DNA from: Sipunculus nudus
Taxonomy: Eukaryota; Annelida; Sipuncula; Golfingiida; Sipunculidae
Length of the DNA: 64,000 nt
Assembly (NCBI GenBank): GCA_026874595.1
Contig: CM049319.1
Span: forward strand, 19,263,101-19,327,100
Direction of reading: 5' to 3'
How positions within the stretch are numbered: the first letter of the stretch is position 1; the number at the start of each line of letters is the position of its first letter. Below the pieces are notes generated by a model. The model saw only the letters and a program-made list of their open reading frames with translations, did not search any database and was not told the origin of the DNA. Made by a program: the position numbers and the translations under genes. Below, piece after piece: positions 19,601-31,389 of the stretch.

Positions 19601-21074
19601 GAGGACTGTTAGACTAGAACTAGTATTTTGAGTCACTAGACAGACACGGTTGAGGTGGTCTGGGACCACCGCCCCGGCCTGTCTCTTTAGACTATAATTT
19701 TGATGTCGAAAATTGCCACACAAGCCAAGCCAAGGAGCCGCGAAAACCACCAGCACGCACCCGCACCGGTGACCGTGAAAGCTACATCATCCACACCCAC
19801 AAAGCCCCGAGCGGGCCACTTACCGCACGGATATCAGCAGCAAAGCCGCTGCCCCCACGACCCCGGTCGCGAGCGACATCCCCGAGCAGAATGCGCACCA
19901 CAACAGAGAGACCCCAACACAAGCAGGGAAACCCAGATCGCCGCCAGAACAACCTCTACCGCGAAGAGCCGGACTTCCTGTGACTTGGATCGGGCAGGCT
20001 GTCTTGGCTTGGTCTTCAGCTGGTCCCCGAGCAGTGGGCCTAAAGTTGTCTGTCTGCCCACTGTCAGGGATTCTTGGCTTGTCTTGCTAGTCTTGACTTG
20101 GGTTCCGGCTGTCGGGGTGGTCTTGTCTTCTCTTGGCTTGTCCTAGGGCTACCAGTCTTGACTTGTCTTGAGGCTTGGTCTTGGGTCTTGGTCTTGTGGC
20201 AGGCAGCGGACCTAAAGTTGTCTGTCTGTCCGCTGCCAGGTCGATCAGTGATTGATTAGTCCTAAATAGGACTGTTGGGGGGTTAGTCCTAAAGAGGACT
20301 GTTGGGGGTCTTGTCTGGTCTGTCTGGAGCTGTCCCGGTGTAGGTCTGGGTAGTCGTCTTGGAAGTTGCTGTCAGTGGGCGGATGGGGTGTGCGCTCGTC
20401 TGGGTGCCCTCTAATCTTCCGCTGGTGGTGTAGGGGGGGCTGCCGCAGGACTTGCGCGTCGGTGTCGGATGCTGCTGTTGGTGGTTGTCAGGGGTAGTAG
20501 TTGTCCTTGGTGGGGGTGGGGGGGGGGGGGGGGCCGTAGATTTCTTTATAATTTTATAAGTATCACATGGGATTTTTTAAGAAAATACCTCATGATCATT
20601 TACCCTTATATTGGCCTAAATGAGATATCTATATGAGATATCTTTATAGTTAGAAATCTAGCCGGCCGGTGGAGCTCTCAGTTTGTACTTTTATATTAAG
20701 TATCACATAAATATTTATAAGAGATATTTACGATCATGTACTTTTATAGGAAATACTTATAAGAAGTATTTTTATATAAGCGCAGACTGAGAGAGGAGGG
20801 GGCGGGGGTAGTTGAGGCTAGTGGCGGCATCAGTTTCCATCCACTTGCTAGTGGCCGGCTTCGGTTTCCATGCCACTGGTCTGCCGGAGATGCTGTAAAT
20901 TACTAATAAAATCTGTAATTATATCTTATATATGAGCGTCGGATAACCAGATATTTCGTCGATATTGTGAAAAATACAAAAACAAAAGGGAGAAAAACCG
21001 GTAAAAATCATAAAAAACGTGGGTTAGTGTGCATGAAAAAATGATGAGTGAGGTGGTGTATTTACATGGATTGT

Positions 21075-21078
<4 letters not shown>
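16614..21078 (-). mobile_element. Family A copy A3: both ORFs deleted, 5' UTR segment duplicated
   Basis: About 4.5 kb and entirely non-coding. Tail poly(T) 16614-16633; 3' UTR to about 18904, with the first three stem-loops; then a jump into the 5' UTR at CGGACTAGACTAG. The 5' UTR segment runs to about 19610 and starts again at TAGACTAG, so the interval with both large-loop hairpins is present twice (19338/19509 and 20032/20202). The 5' end is complete to 21078. Confidence 0.8.
18905..20533 (-). repeat. Tandem duplication of a 5' UTR segment in copy A3
   Basis: Segments 18905-19610 and 19611-20533 both start at the TAGACTAG tract. The first lacks the sequence after the second AGTCCT palindrome. 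The junction at 19610/19611 joins AGGACTGTT to AGACTAG. Each repeat carries one pair of 16-nt-loop hairpins. Confidence 0.75.
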
Positions 21079-21107
<29 letters not shown>

Positions 21108-23235
21108 GTTAAAAGTTAATGGTGTATAAAACAGCATGGTGCATTTTTTGTACATGGGTTTAGTATGGTTCTATTCTAATTGGGGGTGTATTAGTATTGG
21201 TTAGTGGATCGGTGTTGTGTCGGTGAATATGTATTTTCCAGAGTTGTGTCTTGTTTTAATCTCCGGCAATAATAGTGTCCCGGTTTGGGCACTTTGCTTT
21301 CGATTTGTGTTATTATTGTTCTTTAATAAAATATTGTGTATTTCTGAGTATTAATTGTTCTGTGTTCCTTGTAGTTTTTGCTTTTATTTTGTTTGGTTTT
21401 TATTTTATGGAAAGGTAAAACGCGTCTCGACCGAGCCGGCGTATTACTCATCCCATATCAGGTGACGTTAGGTGTGTTGTTTAATTGAAGATGTTATAAA
21501 TAAATCTCCGACAATAGTAGTGACCCGGTTTGGGCACTTTGTCTTTGATTTATGTCATTATTGTTCTTTATTAAAATATTGTATATTACTGAGTGTTAGT
21601 TGTTCTATGTTCCTTGTAGTTTCTGCTTTTATTCTGTTCGGGTTTTATTTTTGTGGGAAGGTAAAACGCGTCTCGACCGAGCCTGCGAATTACTCATCCC
21701 ATATTTGGTGATGTTTGGTATGTTGTTTAATTGAAGATGTAATGAATAAATCTCAGACAATAGTAGTGACCCGGTTTGGGCACTTTGTCTTTGATTCATG
21801 TTGTTGTGGGTTTTAATAAAGTTTTGGCTTAATATAAGGATGTTGTTTTGTTGTTTTTAGGGTGTTAGGGAGGTTGTGTTTTACTAGACTGGTAAGTGAA
21901 TGTTTTTGGGCGGGGGCGGTTTGCGCTCTTTTATGTGCTCTCTAATTTTTGTGTTTGTACTGGGAGGGGGGGGGGGACGAGTGTAGTGAGGTTTGTTTAC
22001 TGTGAGAGTTGTGTTTTTTGTTCGTGTGTGGTTTTTCTTTGTTGTCATGTCGGGGCGAGTGCTTTATTTTATTTTGAGTGTGGGTTTTATTATCGTTTTG
22101 TTAGGAAATGGGTGGTTTTTGTGGTTTATTTTTATTGTTATATTGTTTGGGAGTCGGTTTGGTCGGGGGGCGGGGCTGATATGTTAATTAGGGGATGCCA
22201 GCTGCAGGGGAGTGCAGGTATTGTGTTCCTCTGCAGCTAGGATCCGATGATTAATTGATGGTCGGGGTGTTTTTTCTATTTTCCTATGCCTAATAGTTTT
22301 AAGGATATTTATTTATTTTCGTCAAAATTTCGTAGGGTTTTAGTATGGATAGAGTTTTTTGGGTTCCGTAAATTTTGAGTTTCTATTATTATTTCAAGTA
22401 TGTTTGTTTCGTTCCTAAACTTTGTACGGGCCGTAGTTTTGATGAAAAGTTTGTATGAAAGGATGGGGCGTATTCGAGGGTCGTGGGTCAATTAATGTAG
22501 GTCGCGGCCCCGGCCTAGTGCCATGGCTTGACCTGTTGGTTGATTGTTGTGTTTTGTAGTATGTAAAACAGGGGATGCCAGCTGCAGCGGGGTAAGTTGT
22601 GTACCCGCCGCAGCTAGGATCCGATGTTTGATTGATGGTCTGGGTGTTTTTTCTAATTTTCTGGGCCTGATATTTCTTATAATTTTTATTATTTTTCGAC
22701 GTAATTTCGTGAAACTCGGGAATGGATAAAGTTTAGTGTGTCCTGTTAATTTGGGGTTTCTATTACTATTTTAAGTGCGTAAATTTTGTTCCTGAAATTT
22801 GTACGGGCCGATGTTCAGTAACTAATTTGTGTGGAGGGATGGGATGTCTTAGGGGTCAATTAATGTAGGTTGCGGCCCCTACCTAGTGCCTTGGCCTGAC
22901 CTGTTGATTGATGCTTAATGCGTGTTGTATACCAAACAGGGGATGCCAGCTGCAGCGGGATAAGCATTGTTCCCGCCGCAGCTAGGATCCGATGCTTAGT
23001 TGATGGTCGGGCCGGTTTTTACTGATTTTGGCATTAATTTTTTTTTTTTTTTTTTTTTTTTCCAAAATTTCTATTTTTATTTGCCGAAACTTCTTAATGT
23101 TTAAGTCTAGGGCGGGTTCTGTGGGTTTTGAGGGAATTGGGGTTGTATTTTATTTTCTAGTTTGTTAATTTGGTTGCTAAAGTTGGTACGGGGCGTTGTT
23201 TCGCTTATAAATTTTGGGGGGCCGGGGAGTGATTT

Positions 23236-23262
23236 TTCTTTAGGACTGTTGGGGGCCTTAGT
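23236..23262. other. 3' UTR deletion junction with 5' UTR-derived filler in copy A4
   Basis: 3' UTR sequence stops after TTTTTCTTTA and resumes at GCCTTAGTTGTGC. Between them lies AGGACTGTTGGGGG, which matches the right half of the AGTCCT palindrome plus its tail from the 5' UTR. Confidence 0.55.
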
Positions 23263-23545
23263 TGTGCTTAATTGATTGTGGAGACCTTGTATGCAAATTA
23301 GGGGATGCCAGCTGCAGGGGTCTAATTTACCTCTGCAGATTCGATCCCCCTGTTGCTCGAAGGTCGGGGTGTGTTGAATGGAGGTCAGGTCGGTTTACAG
23401 GTGCGGGGTCGCGACCCATATTGCTGACCTCTTGTTTTTGTGAGTGTTGGGTTCTGTGTTGTGTGTATCCGTTGAGAAGGCTTGTTGGTGTAGTTTTTTG
23501 GATGTTTAATATATAGTTTATTTGTTTTATTAATTATTTACTATG

Positions 23546-25075
23546 TTATTGTTGATTTTGTCCTTCTAGAATGTAATCTAGAGGGGACTTTATTTTTATA
23601 TTGTTTTTTGGTTGTGTGTAATCGTGTTGATATTTAAGTAGTTTTATTGTGTCCAGTTCTTTTATTCTTTCATAGGAGTTTGTTGCTTGTTCTTTTAAAT
23701 ATTCAGTGATTTTGGGGGTGTTTGTTTTTTCTCTTAATTCGTCTGTTTTTCTTAGTTTGTGTGTTCTGAGAATGGCTCTCAGTGCTTTATTTTGTGTGAT
23801 TTCTAGTTTATTTAACATTGTTTTTCCTGCGCCTAGGAACGCAATGGACCCATATGTGCCTATAGGGCGGATCCATTGTTTGTACAGGTAGCTGGCCGTT
23901 TCTATTTTCGGTCCGTCATGTTTGTAGCACAGAGCTTTTAGAATATTTACTCTGTTCCACATTCTTTGGATTATATTTTCGATGTGTGGTTTCCAGGTGG
24001 CTCTTGAGTCGAATGTTACACCCAGAAATTTTGCCTCTTTGTGCTCTTTGAGGTCCTCTCCTAATAATTCTAGGGGCTCGAAATATTTGGGTTTTTTAGC
24101 TTTTGTGAATAAAACAGTTTGTGTTTTTGAGGGGTTTAAGCGGACTCTCCAGTCGTCGCACCAATCTTCTATTCTTTGTAATTGGGCCTGTACTTTATTT
24201 CTGGAGTATTTTGGGTTCGTGTCGGTCGACCAGATGGCGATGTCGTCAGCGTATTGTGATACGCATAGTTGTTGTCCTGATTTGGGGATGTCATTTACAT
24301 ACATTATGTATAGTAGAGGGCTGAGAACAGAGCCCTGGGGGGTCCCTGCTTTAAGAGTTATTACCTGTGATAGGGTCCCTTTAACTTTTACTCTAAGTGT
24401 CCTGTTGTGTAAAAAGGATGAAATTAGTCTGATTATTTTATTTGGTAGATGGGATTTCATTATTTTGTATCTGATTCCGTCGGACCATACGGAGTCAAAA
24501 GCCTTTTCCACATCGAGGAATGTGGCCAGGGTATATTGACTCCGTTTAAAGCCTGTGGTTATTGATTGGCTAAGTCGGAGGATGTGGTCGGTGGTGGATC
24601 TGCCCGCTCTGAACCCGGACTGATCTTGGTTAAAATATGGGCCCCCCAATTCGGGAGGTCGGTTGTCCAAAAACGTGGTTATTCTATTTTTTAGGATTTT
24701 TTCAAATAATTTTCCTATACAGGGGAGTAAGCTGATGGGCCTGAAATTTGTTGGTTTGTCTTGTGTTTTGCCGGGTTTTGGAATCATTGTTACTATGGCT
24801 TTTTTCCAATCGTCTGGGAAGTATCCCCAGTTAATGCAGAGTGTGTATAATTTCGCTATTCTTTCTAAACAGGTGTCGGGGAGTTTTTTTAATATTGCGT
24901 AGTTAATGTTGTCTTCGCCTGGGGCTGATTTTCCCTTGGCTGTTTTAAGTGCGCGTTTTATTTCAATTAGCGCAACGGGCCTGACTGCGGGATCATTATC
25001 ATCTGTTTCATTTATTTGTGTTTGTAATGGTTTGAATAAAGTCGGGTTGTTTTCTATAGTTTCAGTTACTGTATC
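23546..25075 (-). pseudogene. Family A ORF2 C-terminal fragment, copy A4
   Basis: Covers about 510 residues, from DTVTETIENN through the whole RT core (FLDVEKAFDSVW, GTPQGS, YADD) to the normal stop. The endonuclease domain is absent. The frame continues by chance about 150 nt into antisense 5' UTR beyond the junction, but has no AUG at its head. One substitution stands out: LSQVITL where the other copies have LSQEITL. Not expected to be functional. Confidence 0.8.
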
Positions 25076-26544
25076 ACTTAGATAGATAGAACTAGTATTT
25101 TGAGTCACTAGACAGACACGGTTGAGGTGGTCTGGGACCACCGCCCCGGCCTGTCTCTTTAGACTATAATTTTGATGTCGAAAATTGCCACACAAGCCAA
25201 GCCAAGGAGCCGCGAAAGCCACCAGCACGCACCCGCACCGGTGACCGTGAAAGCTACATCATCCACACCCACAAAGCCCCGAGCGGGCCACTCACCGCAC
25301 GGATATCATCAGCAAAGCCGCTGCCCCCACGATCCCGGTCGCGAGCGACATCCCCGAGCAGAATGCGCACCACAACAGAGAGACCCCAACACAAGCAGGG
25401 AAACCCAGATCGCCGCCAGAACAACCTCTACCGCGAAGAGCCGGACTTCCTGTGACTTGGGTCGGGCAGGCTGTCTTGGCTTGGTCTTCAGCTGGTCCCC
25501 GAGCAGTGGGCCTAAAGTTGTCTGTCTGCCCACTGTCAGGGATTCTTGGCTTGTCTTGCTAGTCTTGACTTGGGTTCCGGCTGTCGGGGTGGTCTTGTCT
25601 TCTCTTGGCTTGTCCTAGGGCTACCAGTCTTGACTTGTCTTGAGGCTTGGCCTTGTGTCTTGGTCTTGTGGCAGGCAGCGGACCTAAAGTTGTCTGTCTG
25701 TCCGCTGCCAGGTCGATCAGTGATTGATTAGTCCTAAATAGGACTGTTGGGGGGGGGGTAGTCCTAAAAAGGACTGTTGGGGGTCTTGTCTGGTCTGTCT
25801 GGAGCTGTCCCGGTGTAGGTCTGGGTAGTCGTCTTGGAAGTTGCTGTCAGTGGGCGGATGGGGTGTGCGCTCGTCTGGGTGCCCTCTATTCTTCCGCTGG
25901 TGGTGTGGGGGGGCTGCCGCAGTACTTGCGCGTCGGTGTCGGATGCTGCTGTTGGTGGTCGTCAGGGGTAGTAGTTGTCCTTGGTGGGGGTGGGGGGGGC
26001 CGTAGATTTCTTTATAATTTTATAAGTATCACATGGGATTTTTTAAGAAAATACCTCATGATCATTTACCTTTATATTGTCCTAAATGAGATATCTATAT
26101 GAGATATCTTTATAGTTAGAAATCTAGCCGGCCGGTGGAGCTCTCAGTTTGTACTTTTATATTAAGTATCACATAAATATTTATAAGAAATATTTACGAT
26201 CATGTACTTTTATAGGAAATACTTATAAGAAGTATTTTTATATAAGCGCAGACTGAGAGAAAAGGGGGCGGGGGTAGTTGAGGCTAGTGGCGGCATCAGT
26301 TTCCATCCACTTGCTAGTGGCCGGCTTCAGTTTCCATGCCACTGGTCTGCCGGAGGTGCTGTAAATTACTAATAAGATCTATAATTATACCTTATATATG
26401 AGCGTCGGATAACCAGATATTGCGTCGATATTGTGAAAAATACAAAAACAAAAGGGAGAAAAACCGGTAAAAATCATAAAAAACGTGGGTTAGTGTGCAT
26501 GAAAAAATGATGAGTGAGGTGGTGTATTTACATGAATTGTGCTC
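25076..26544 (-). promoter_or_regulatory. 5' UTR of copy A4
   Basis: Closest to the A1 5' UTR. It has large-loop hairpins at 25504 and 25674, AGTCCT palindromes near 25737 and 25760 with a medium G-run between them, and an AT-rich end. From about 25998 it runs nearly without difference along 1-1950 of the window. Confidence 0.6.
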
Positions 26545-27940
26545 TTTTTTTTTTTTTTTTTTTTTTTTTTGTTAAAAGTTAATGGTGTATAAAACAGCAT
26601 GGTGCATTTTTTGTACATGGGTTTAGTATGGCTCTATTCTAATTGGGTGTGTATTAGTATTGGTTAGTGGATCGGTGTTGTGTCGGTGAATATGTATTTT
26701 CCAGAGTTGTGTCTTGTTTTAATCTCCGGCAATAATAGTGTCCCGGTTTGGGCACTTTGCCTTCGATTTGTGTTATTATTGTTCTTTAATAAAGTATTGT
26801 GTATTGCTGAGTATTAATTGTTCTGTGTTCCTTGTAGTTTTTGCTTTTATTTTGTTTGGTTTTTATTTTATGGAAAGGTAAAACGCGTCTCGTCCGAGCC
26901 GGCGAATTACTCATCCCATATCAGGTGACTTTAGGTGTGTTGTTTAATTGAAGATGTTATGAATAAATCTCCGACAATAGTAGTGACCCGGTTTGGGCAC
27001 TTTGTCTTTGATTTATGTCATTATTGTTCTTTATTAAAATATTGTGTATTACTGAGTGTTATTTGTTCTATGTTCCTTGTAGTTTTTGCTTTTATTCTGT
27101 TTGGTTTTTATTTTTATTTTTATTTTTGTGGGAAGGTAAAACGCGTCTCGACCGAGCCTGCGAATTACTCATCCCATATTTGGTGATGTTTGGTATGTTG
27201 TTCAATTGAAGATGTAATGAATAAATCTCAGACAATAGTAGTGACCCGGTTTGGGCACTTTGTCTTTGATTCATGTTGTTGTGGGTTTTAATAAAGTTTT
27301 AGCTTAATGTAAGGAAGTTGTTTTGTTGTTTTTAAGGTGTTAGGGAGGTTGTATTTTTCTAGACTGGTAAGTGGATGTTTTTGGGCGGGGGCGGTTTGCG
27401 CTCTTTTATGTGCTCTCTAATTTTTGTGTTTGTACTGGGAGGGGGGGGGGGGGGACGAGTGTAGTGGGGTTTGTTTACTGTGAGAGTTGTGTTTTTTGTT
27501 CGTGTGTGGTTTTTCTTTGTTGTCATGTCGGGGCGAGTGCTTTATTTTATTTTGAGTGTGGGTTTTATTATCGTTTTGTTAGGAAATGGGTGGTTTTTGT
27601 GGTTTATTTTTATTGTTATATTGTTTGGGAGTCGGTTTGGTCGGGGGGCGGGGCTGATATGTTAATTAGGGGATGCCAGCTGCAGGGGAGTGCAGGTATT
27701 GTGTTCCTCTGCAGCTAGGATCCGATGATTAATTGATGGTCGGGGTGTTTTTTCTATTTTCCTATGCCTAATAGTTTTAAGGATATTTATTTATTTTCGT
27801 CAAAATTTCGTAGGGTTTTAGTATGGATAGAGTTTTTTGGGTTCCGTAAATTTCGAGTTTCTATTATTATTTCAAGTATGTTTGTTTCGTTCCTAGACTT
27901 TGTACGGGCCGTAGTTTTGATGAACAGTTTGTATGAAAGG

Positions 27941-27953
27941 ATGGGGCGTATTC
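27941..27953. repeat. Left target-site duplication of element B
   Basis: ATGGGGCGTATTC, repeated exactly at 34259-34271. Across the two copies the A5 3' UTR sequence is continuous, as in A1 near 1942. Confidence 0.9.
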
Positions 27954-28599
27954 ATCCATCCATAACCGTTACACCGCTCAGGCAATAACTAGGGTTTCTA
28001 CGCCGCAGTTTTGCCTCTTCGGGTCCCCCTCATTCTGCACTGAGGTCGCCAGAACTGACACGCCAGCTAGCCAGCTAGGTCCGGCCCGCCCTCGCCAACC
28101 GTCAACCACCGAGGAATCCCCCAGGTGTTCCGGGAGCCTGAGCCTCGCAACCTGCCAGTAATGTCCGAGCGCTACCGGCCTGCCCCTGGACTATTCGCAG
28201 TCCCGTCATGAGCCTTGTCCCTTTCGACCAGGTACAGCTCTCGTTCGATCGGAGCCTTCTCGGGAGCCTTCTCGGGAGCCTTCTCTGGTGCTTTTGCCAT
28301 CATGTCTTGAGCCTTGTCCCTGCTGGTCCTGACCGGACCCCCGGTTATTTTGACGTCTTGGAGCCTTGTCCCTGATCCTTTCGGGATCCCCGTAACTTTT
28401 TCCACCAAACGGCTGGCTCTACAGGGCCAGGTTCCATACTGCCGGCAACAGGCTGGCCTACTCTTCTATCGAAAAACAGTATGGGGTCTTTTACGTGCCC
28501 GTCCCCTTCTGGACACGGGACCGCCATTTAACGTCCTCATCCGATGGACGGCCCGTGTTTGTCTTTTGCAGGCGGGCGCTGCGGTGCCCCGGAGCCTTT
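27954..28599 (-). other. 3' UTR and tail of element B
   Basis: No coding sequence. It contains GAGCCTTGTCCCT three times (near 28210, 28311, 28361) and a GGAGCCTTCTC repeat near 28253-28290. The last bases on the element strand are ATGGATGGAT, directly before the target duplication. Just inside that, 27963-27975 matches 13 consecutive bases of the tRNA-Gln genes in this window (see findings). Confidence 0.65.
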
Positions 28600-31389
28600 C
28601 TACCCTTCCCCCACTTTCTCTAGTGGGGTGATAATACTGGGTTTCCGTCTGCCACTGATCTTTTGCCAGTCGAGCCACATTTTGAGGTCTTTATAAAACT
28701 TCTCTTGCTTCACCTTTTCGACATAGCCTTTGCTCAACCTTAGTATGTGGTCGCTCACATACTCTATATCTGCCTTCTCGTGAAGCACAGATATCCGCGT
28801 GCGGGGCGGGAGTCTCAAGGCCGTCCTTAAGGCTCTGTTTTGAAGCCGTTGAAGTTTTTTAATGTGGTGCTCTTTGGCGGTGATCAGGGCTATGCAGCCG
28901 TATGTCATAACCGGTCTGATCCAGGCTTTATAAAGGTATATCAAACTTTGGGTAGACATGCCTCCTGATCCTGCTTTTAGCACTCTTAAGCAGTTGAGTC
29001 TCGCTTTGACCCTCTGTTCGATATCCTCTATATGAGCCGCCCATGTGAGTCTCTTATCAACCGTCAGACCCAGAAATTTTATCTGGTCTGTGAATTGAAT
29101 TGGTTCCCCGGCCAATTTCAGTTCTGGCGCTTTGCCGGCCTTACTGCCTTTCAGGTGCCTACCGAATTTGCAAGCCTGCGTTTTTGTCGCATTGACTCTT
29201 ACTCGCCATTTGGCGCACCACTTTGTCACCTCGTCTAGACCGGCCTGTAACCTGGGTACTGCCCTCTTGCTATGTGTCCATAGCGCAGTGTCGTCCGCAA
29301 ATTGGCTCGTCGCCCCCGTGCGGACCCCTCCTTTCTCGGACAGGCTAGGCATGTCGTTGACGAATATGACATAGAGCAGCGGGCTGAGAGCTGAGCCCTG
29401 CGGTGTGCCTGCGGCGGGTTCGATCTCATGCGACTTAGCGTCACCTACTCTGACCCATAGCTTCCTGTCACTTAGGAAGGACGAGAGGAGCCTCACAATG
29501 CGAGTCGGTAGTTTTGCCTGCGTTGCGATCTTATACCTTAGACCATCCCGCCATACTGCGTCGAAGGCTTTCTCGACGTCTAGGAATACACCTATAGTAT
29601 CATTAGATCGCTGCAGGCATTGTCCCACCGACTGAGTCAACCTGAACAGTTGGTCATTTGTCGACCTGCCCTTACGGAACCCGCTCTGATTCGGGTTAAA
29701 GAATTTTGCTTCCTCCAAGTGACCACTGATCCTGCCAGCCAGTATTCGTTCCAGCACTTTGCCCAGAATTGGCAGTAGGCTGATGGGTCGGTAGCTTTTC
29801 GGCAGCGAGTGATCCTTTCCCGGCTTCGGGATCATGATCACGTTCGCTCTTTTCCATGCCCTTGGGAAGTACCCCAGTTTCAGACACGCGTTGAACACAG
29901 ATGTGAGCGCTTCCAGCCCTTCCTCCGGTAGGTTAATCAGCACTTCCCTGGTGAGGCCGTCCTCCCCCGGGGCTTTTCTGCTTTTGAGTTTTTTCAGCTT
30001 CCTGCTGACTTCCGCTTTTGAGATCGCTCTCAGTAGCGGCTCGTCCTCTGCTGTCTGAGCGTAGCAGCTCTCTACCCTTGCCAGAGGCGAGTATAACTCG
30101 TTTGCACCTTGTCTTACGTGCCGATCAACCTCCTCCTGTGTTTGGTCGTCGAACTGGGGTCCCGTCGGGACCTTGTGTATGTTCCGGAGCGTCTCCGCGA
30201 ACAAATTTGCCTTGTCCTTTTCCGTACTAGCCACCGTTCCCATCGGGCCTGTGAGGTCTGTAGTTCCGACCGATGGTTTGTTCATCGAGCCCGTGTATTG
30301 GCGGACCTGTCGCCAAAATTCGCCCACTGATATTCTGTGGTCCATACCGCTCGTGAACTTGTACCATTCCGCCTTTTTCTGGGCTTTTATTGCATTTTTC
30401 ACCTCCCGACTAATAGCATTGTATTGGGATTTTAACTCCTCTGTTCGGAGTTGGATCTGAAGCCTTCTGATCCTCCTTCTTTCCCTTACAAGTGCTTTAA
30501 TCGTTGGGGTGAATGACCACCAGTTACGGTTTTTCCTTTCCACCATCGGACACGCTCGGTCCAGGCAATCTCGCATTTCAGAGGTCAGTTTGTCGACTAG
30601 GGTGTCGATTCCTTCTGGGGTCGATGGTTCAGCGATACCTCGGAGCCTGTCTGCCAATTCATTTTTAAAGAGCCTCCAGTTTGCCTTTCTCCAAGGCCTC
30701 ACCATTTTGGGTGGCTTTCTGTTCGCTCTCCAATCGAGCTCTAAATGAATTGGCATGTGATCGCTGCCTATATCTTCCCCTACATGAAATTTACTGACCA
30801 GTCCTACCTCGGGCGATACGATTGCCAGATCGAGTATGTTCGTTCCACCGGTCGTGGGGTTCACCCTGGTCGGGCTCCCATCGTTCATTATCACCATACC
30901 GTACCGATCTATGCAATCCATCAGTGCTTTCCCGTTCAGATTAGAGGATCTGCTGCCATACGAGGTGTGTGGGGCATTTAGGTCCCCTAACACCACGTAG
31001 TGGCTGCTGTTCCTCTTAATCTTGTCAAAGAGTTGTGCCCTGGGCCGTGACTGTGGCGGGTTGTAATATACTATTACATCGATTGCCGGGTCGCCGCTGT
31101 GGACAGGTTCAACTCTAACCGTTAGAGCTTCTATGTCCATCCTTCCTAGCCAGTTTGTTTGGCGGTATACTAGGTTCTCTTTGATCAAGAGAGCCACTCC
31201 GCCTCCCATATTACCGTCTGGCCGTCCCCTGTGTAGCAGGTTATAGCCGGTGAAGGAAACGTTTCTGGTCAGCTTAGACTCGCTGATAGCCATGATATCT
31301 ACGGAATGCCTGTGGATATAGTTGAGTATCTCTAACCTCCTTCCATACAGGCCATTCACGTTTGCGTGGCATAGTTTGAGCTTAACCAT
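28600..31389 (-). CDS. Element B ORF2: APE endonuclease and reverse transcriptase
   Basis: 929 residues from ATG 31389. That ATG overlaps the ORF1 stop as ATGGTTAA, the usual arrangement for stop-restart translation in LINEs. The frame is open for 43 codons further upstream but without an AUG. With the start as residue 1: endonuclease from CHANVNGLYG, AISESKL near 36-42, GDLNAPH 135-141, GSDHMPI 208-214; RT with FLDVEKAFDAVW about 602-613, GTPQGSALSPLL about 661-672, and FADD about 697-700 (family A has YADD). The C-terminal part holds the HIxxIxxRxxxRLNCLR and YGC regions typical of the family. No RNase H visible. Length is normal for Jockey ORF2. Confidence 0.95.
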   Translation of the reverse strand: MVKLKLCHANVNGLYGRRLEILNYIHRHSVDIMAISESKLTRNVSFTGYNLLHRGRPDGNMGGGVALLIKENLVYRQTNWLGRMDIEALTVRVEPVHSGDPAIDVIVYYNPPQSRPRAQLFDKIKRNSSHYVVLGDLNAPHTSYGSRSSNLNGKALMDCIDRYGMVIMNDGSPTRVNPTTGGTNILDLAIVSPEVGLVSKFHVGEDIGSDHMPIHLELDWRANRKPPKMVRPWRKANWRLFKNELADRLRGIAEPSTPEGIDTLVDKLTSEMRDCLDRACPMVERKNRNWWSFTPTIKALVRERRRIRRLQIQLRTEELKSQYNAISREVKNAIKAQKKAEWYKFTSGMDHRISVGEFWRQVRQYTGSMNKPSVGTTDLTGPMGTVASTEKDKANLFAETLRNIHKVPTGPQFDDQTQEEVDRHVRQGANELYSPLARVESCYAQTAEDEPLLRAISKAEVSRKLKKLKSRKAPGEDGLTREVLINLPEEGLEALTSVFNACLKLGYFPRAWKRANVIMIPKPGKDHSLPKSYRPISLLPILGKVLERILAGRISGHLEEAKFFNPNQSGFRKGRSTNDQLFRLTQSVGQCLQRSNDTIGVFLDVEKAFDAVWRDGLRYKIATQAKLPTRIVRLLSSFLSDRKLWVRVGDAKSHEIEPAAGTPQGSALSPLLYVIFVNDMPSLSEKGGVRTGATSQFADDTALWTHSKRAVPRLQAGLDEVTKWCAKWRVRVNATKTQACKFGRHLKGSKAGKAPELKLAGEPIQFTDQIKFLGLTVDKRLTWAAHIEDIEQRVKARLNCLRVLKAGSGGMSTQSLIYLYKAWIRPVMTYGCIALITAKEHHIKKLQRLQNRALRTALRLPPRTRISVLHEKADIEYVSDHILRLSKGYVEKVKQEKFYKDLKMWLDWQKISGRRKPSIITPLEKVGEG

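Larger units (their letters stand above)
21079..26544 (-). mobile_element. Family A copy A4: 3' UTR, ORF2 C-terminus and 5' UTR only
   Basis: About 5.5 kb. Tail poly(T) 21079-21107; 3' UTR with a roughly 145-bp deletion near 23243-23255; ORF2 fragment 23546-25075; then a jump into the 5' UTR at TAGATAGATAGAACTAG. A second long T-run (from about 23039) has expanded inside the 3' UTR. The 5' UTR is complete. Confidence 0.8.

Noticed and set aside
23546-25228. The 560-codon fused frame in A4 as a novel RT gene
   Set aside because: The first 50 codons are antisense 5' UTR across a deletion junction, with no AUG at the head.
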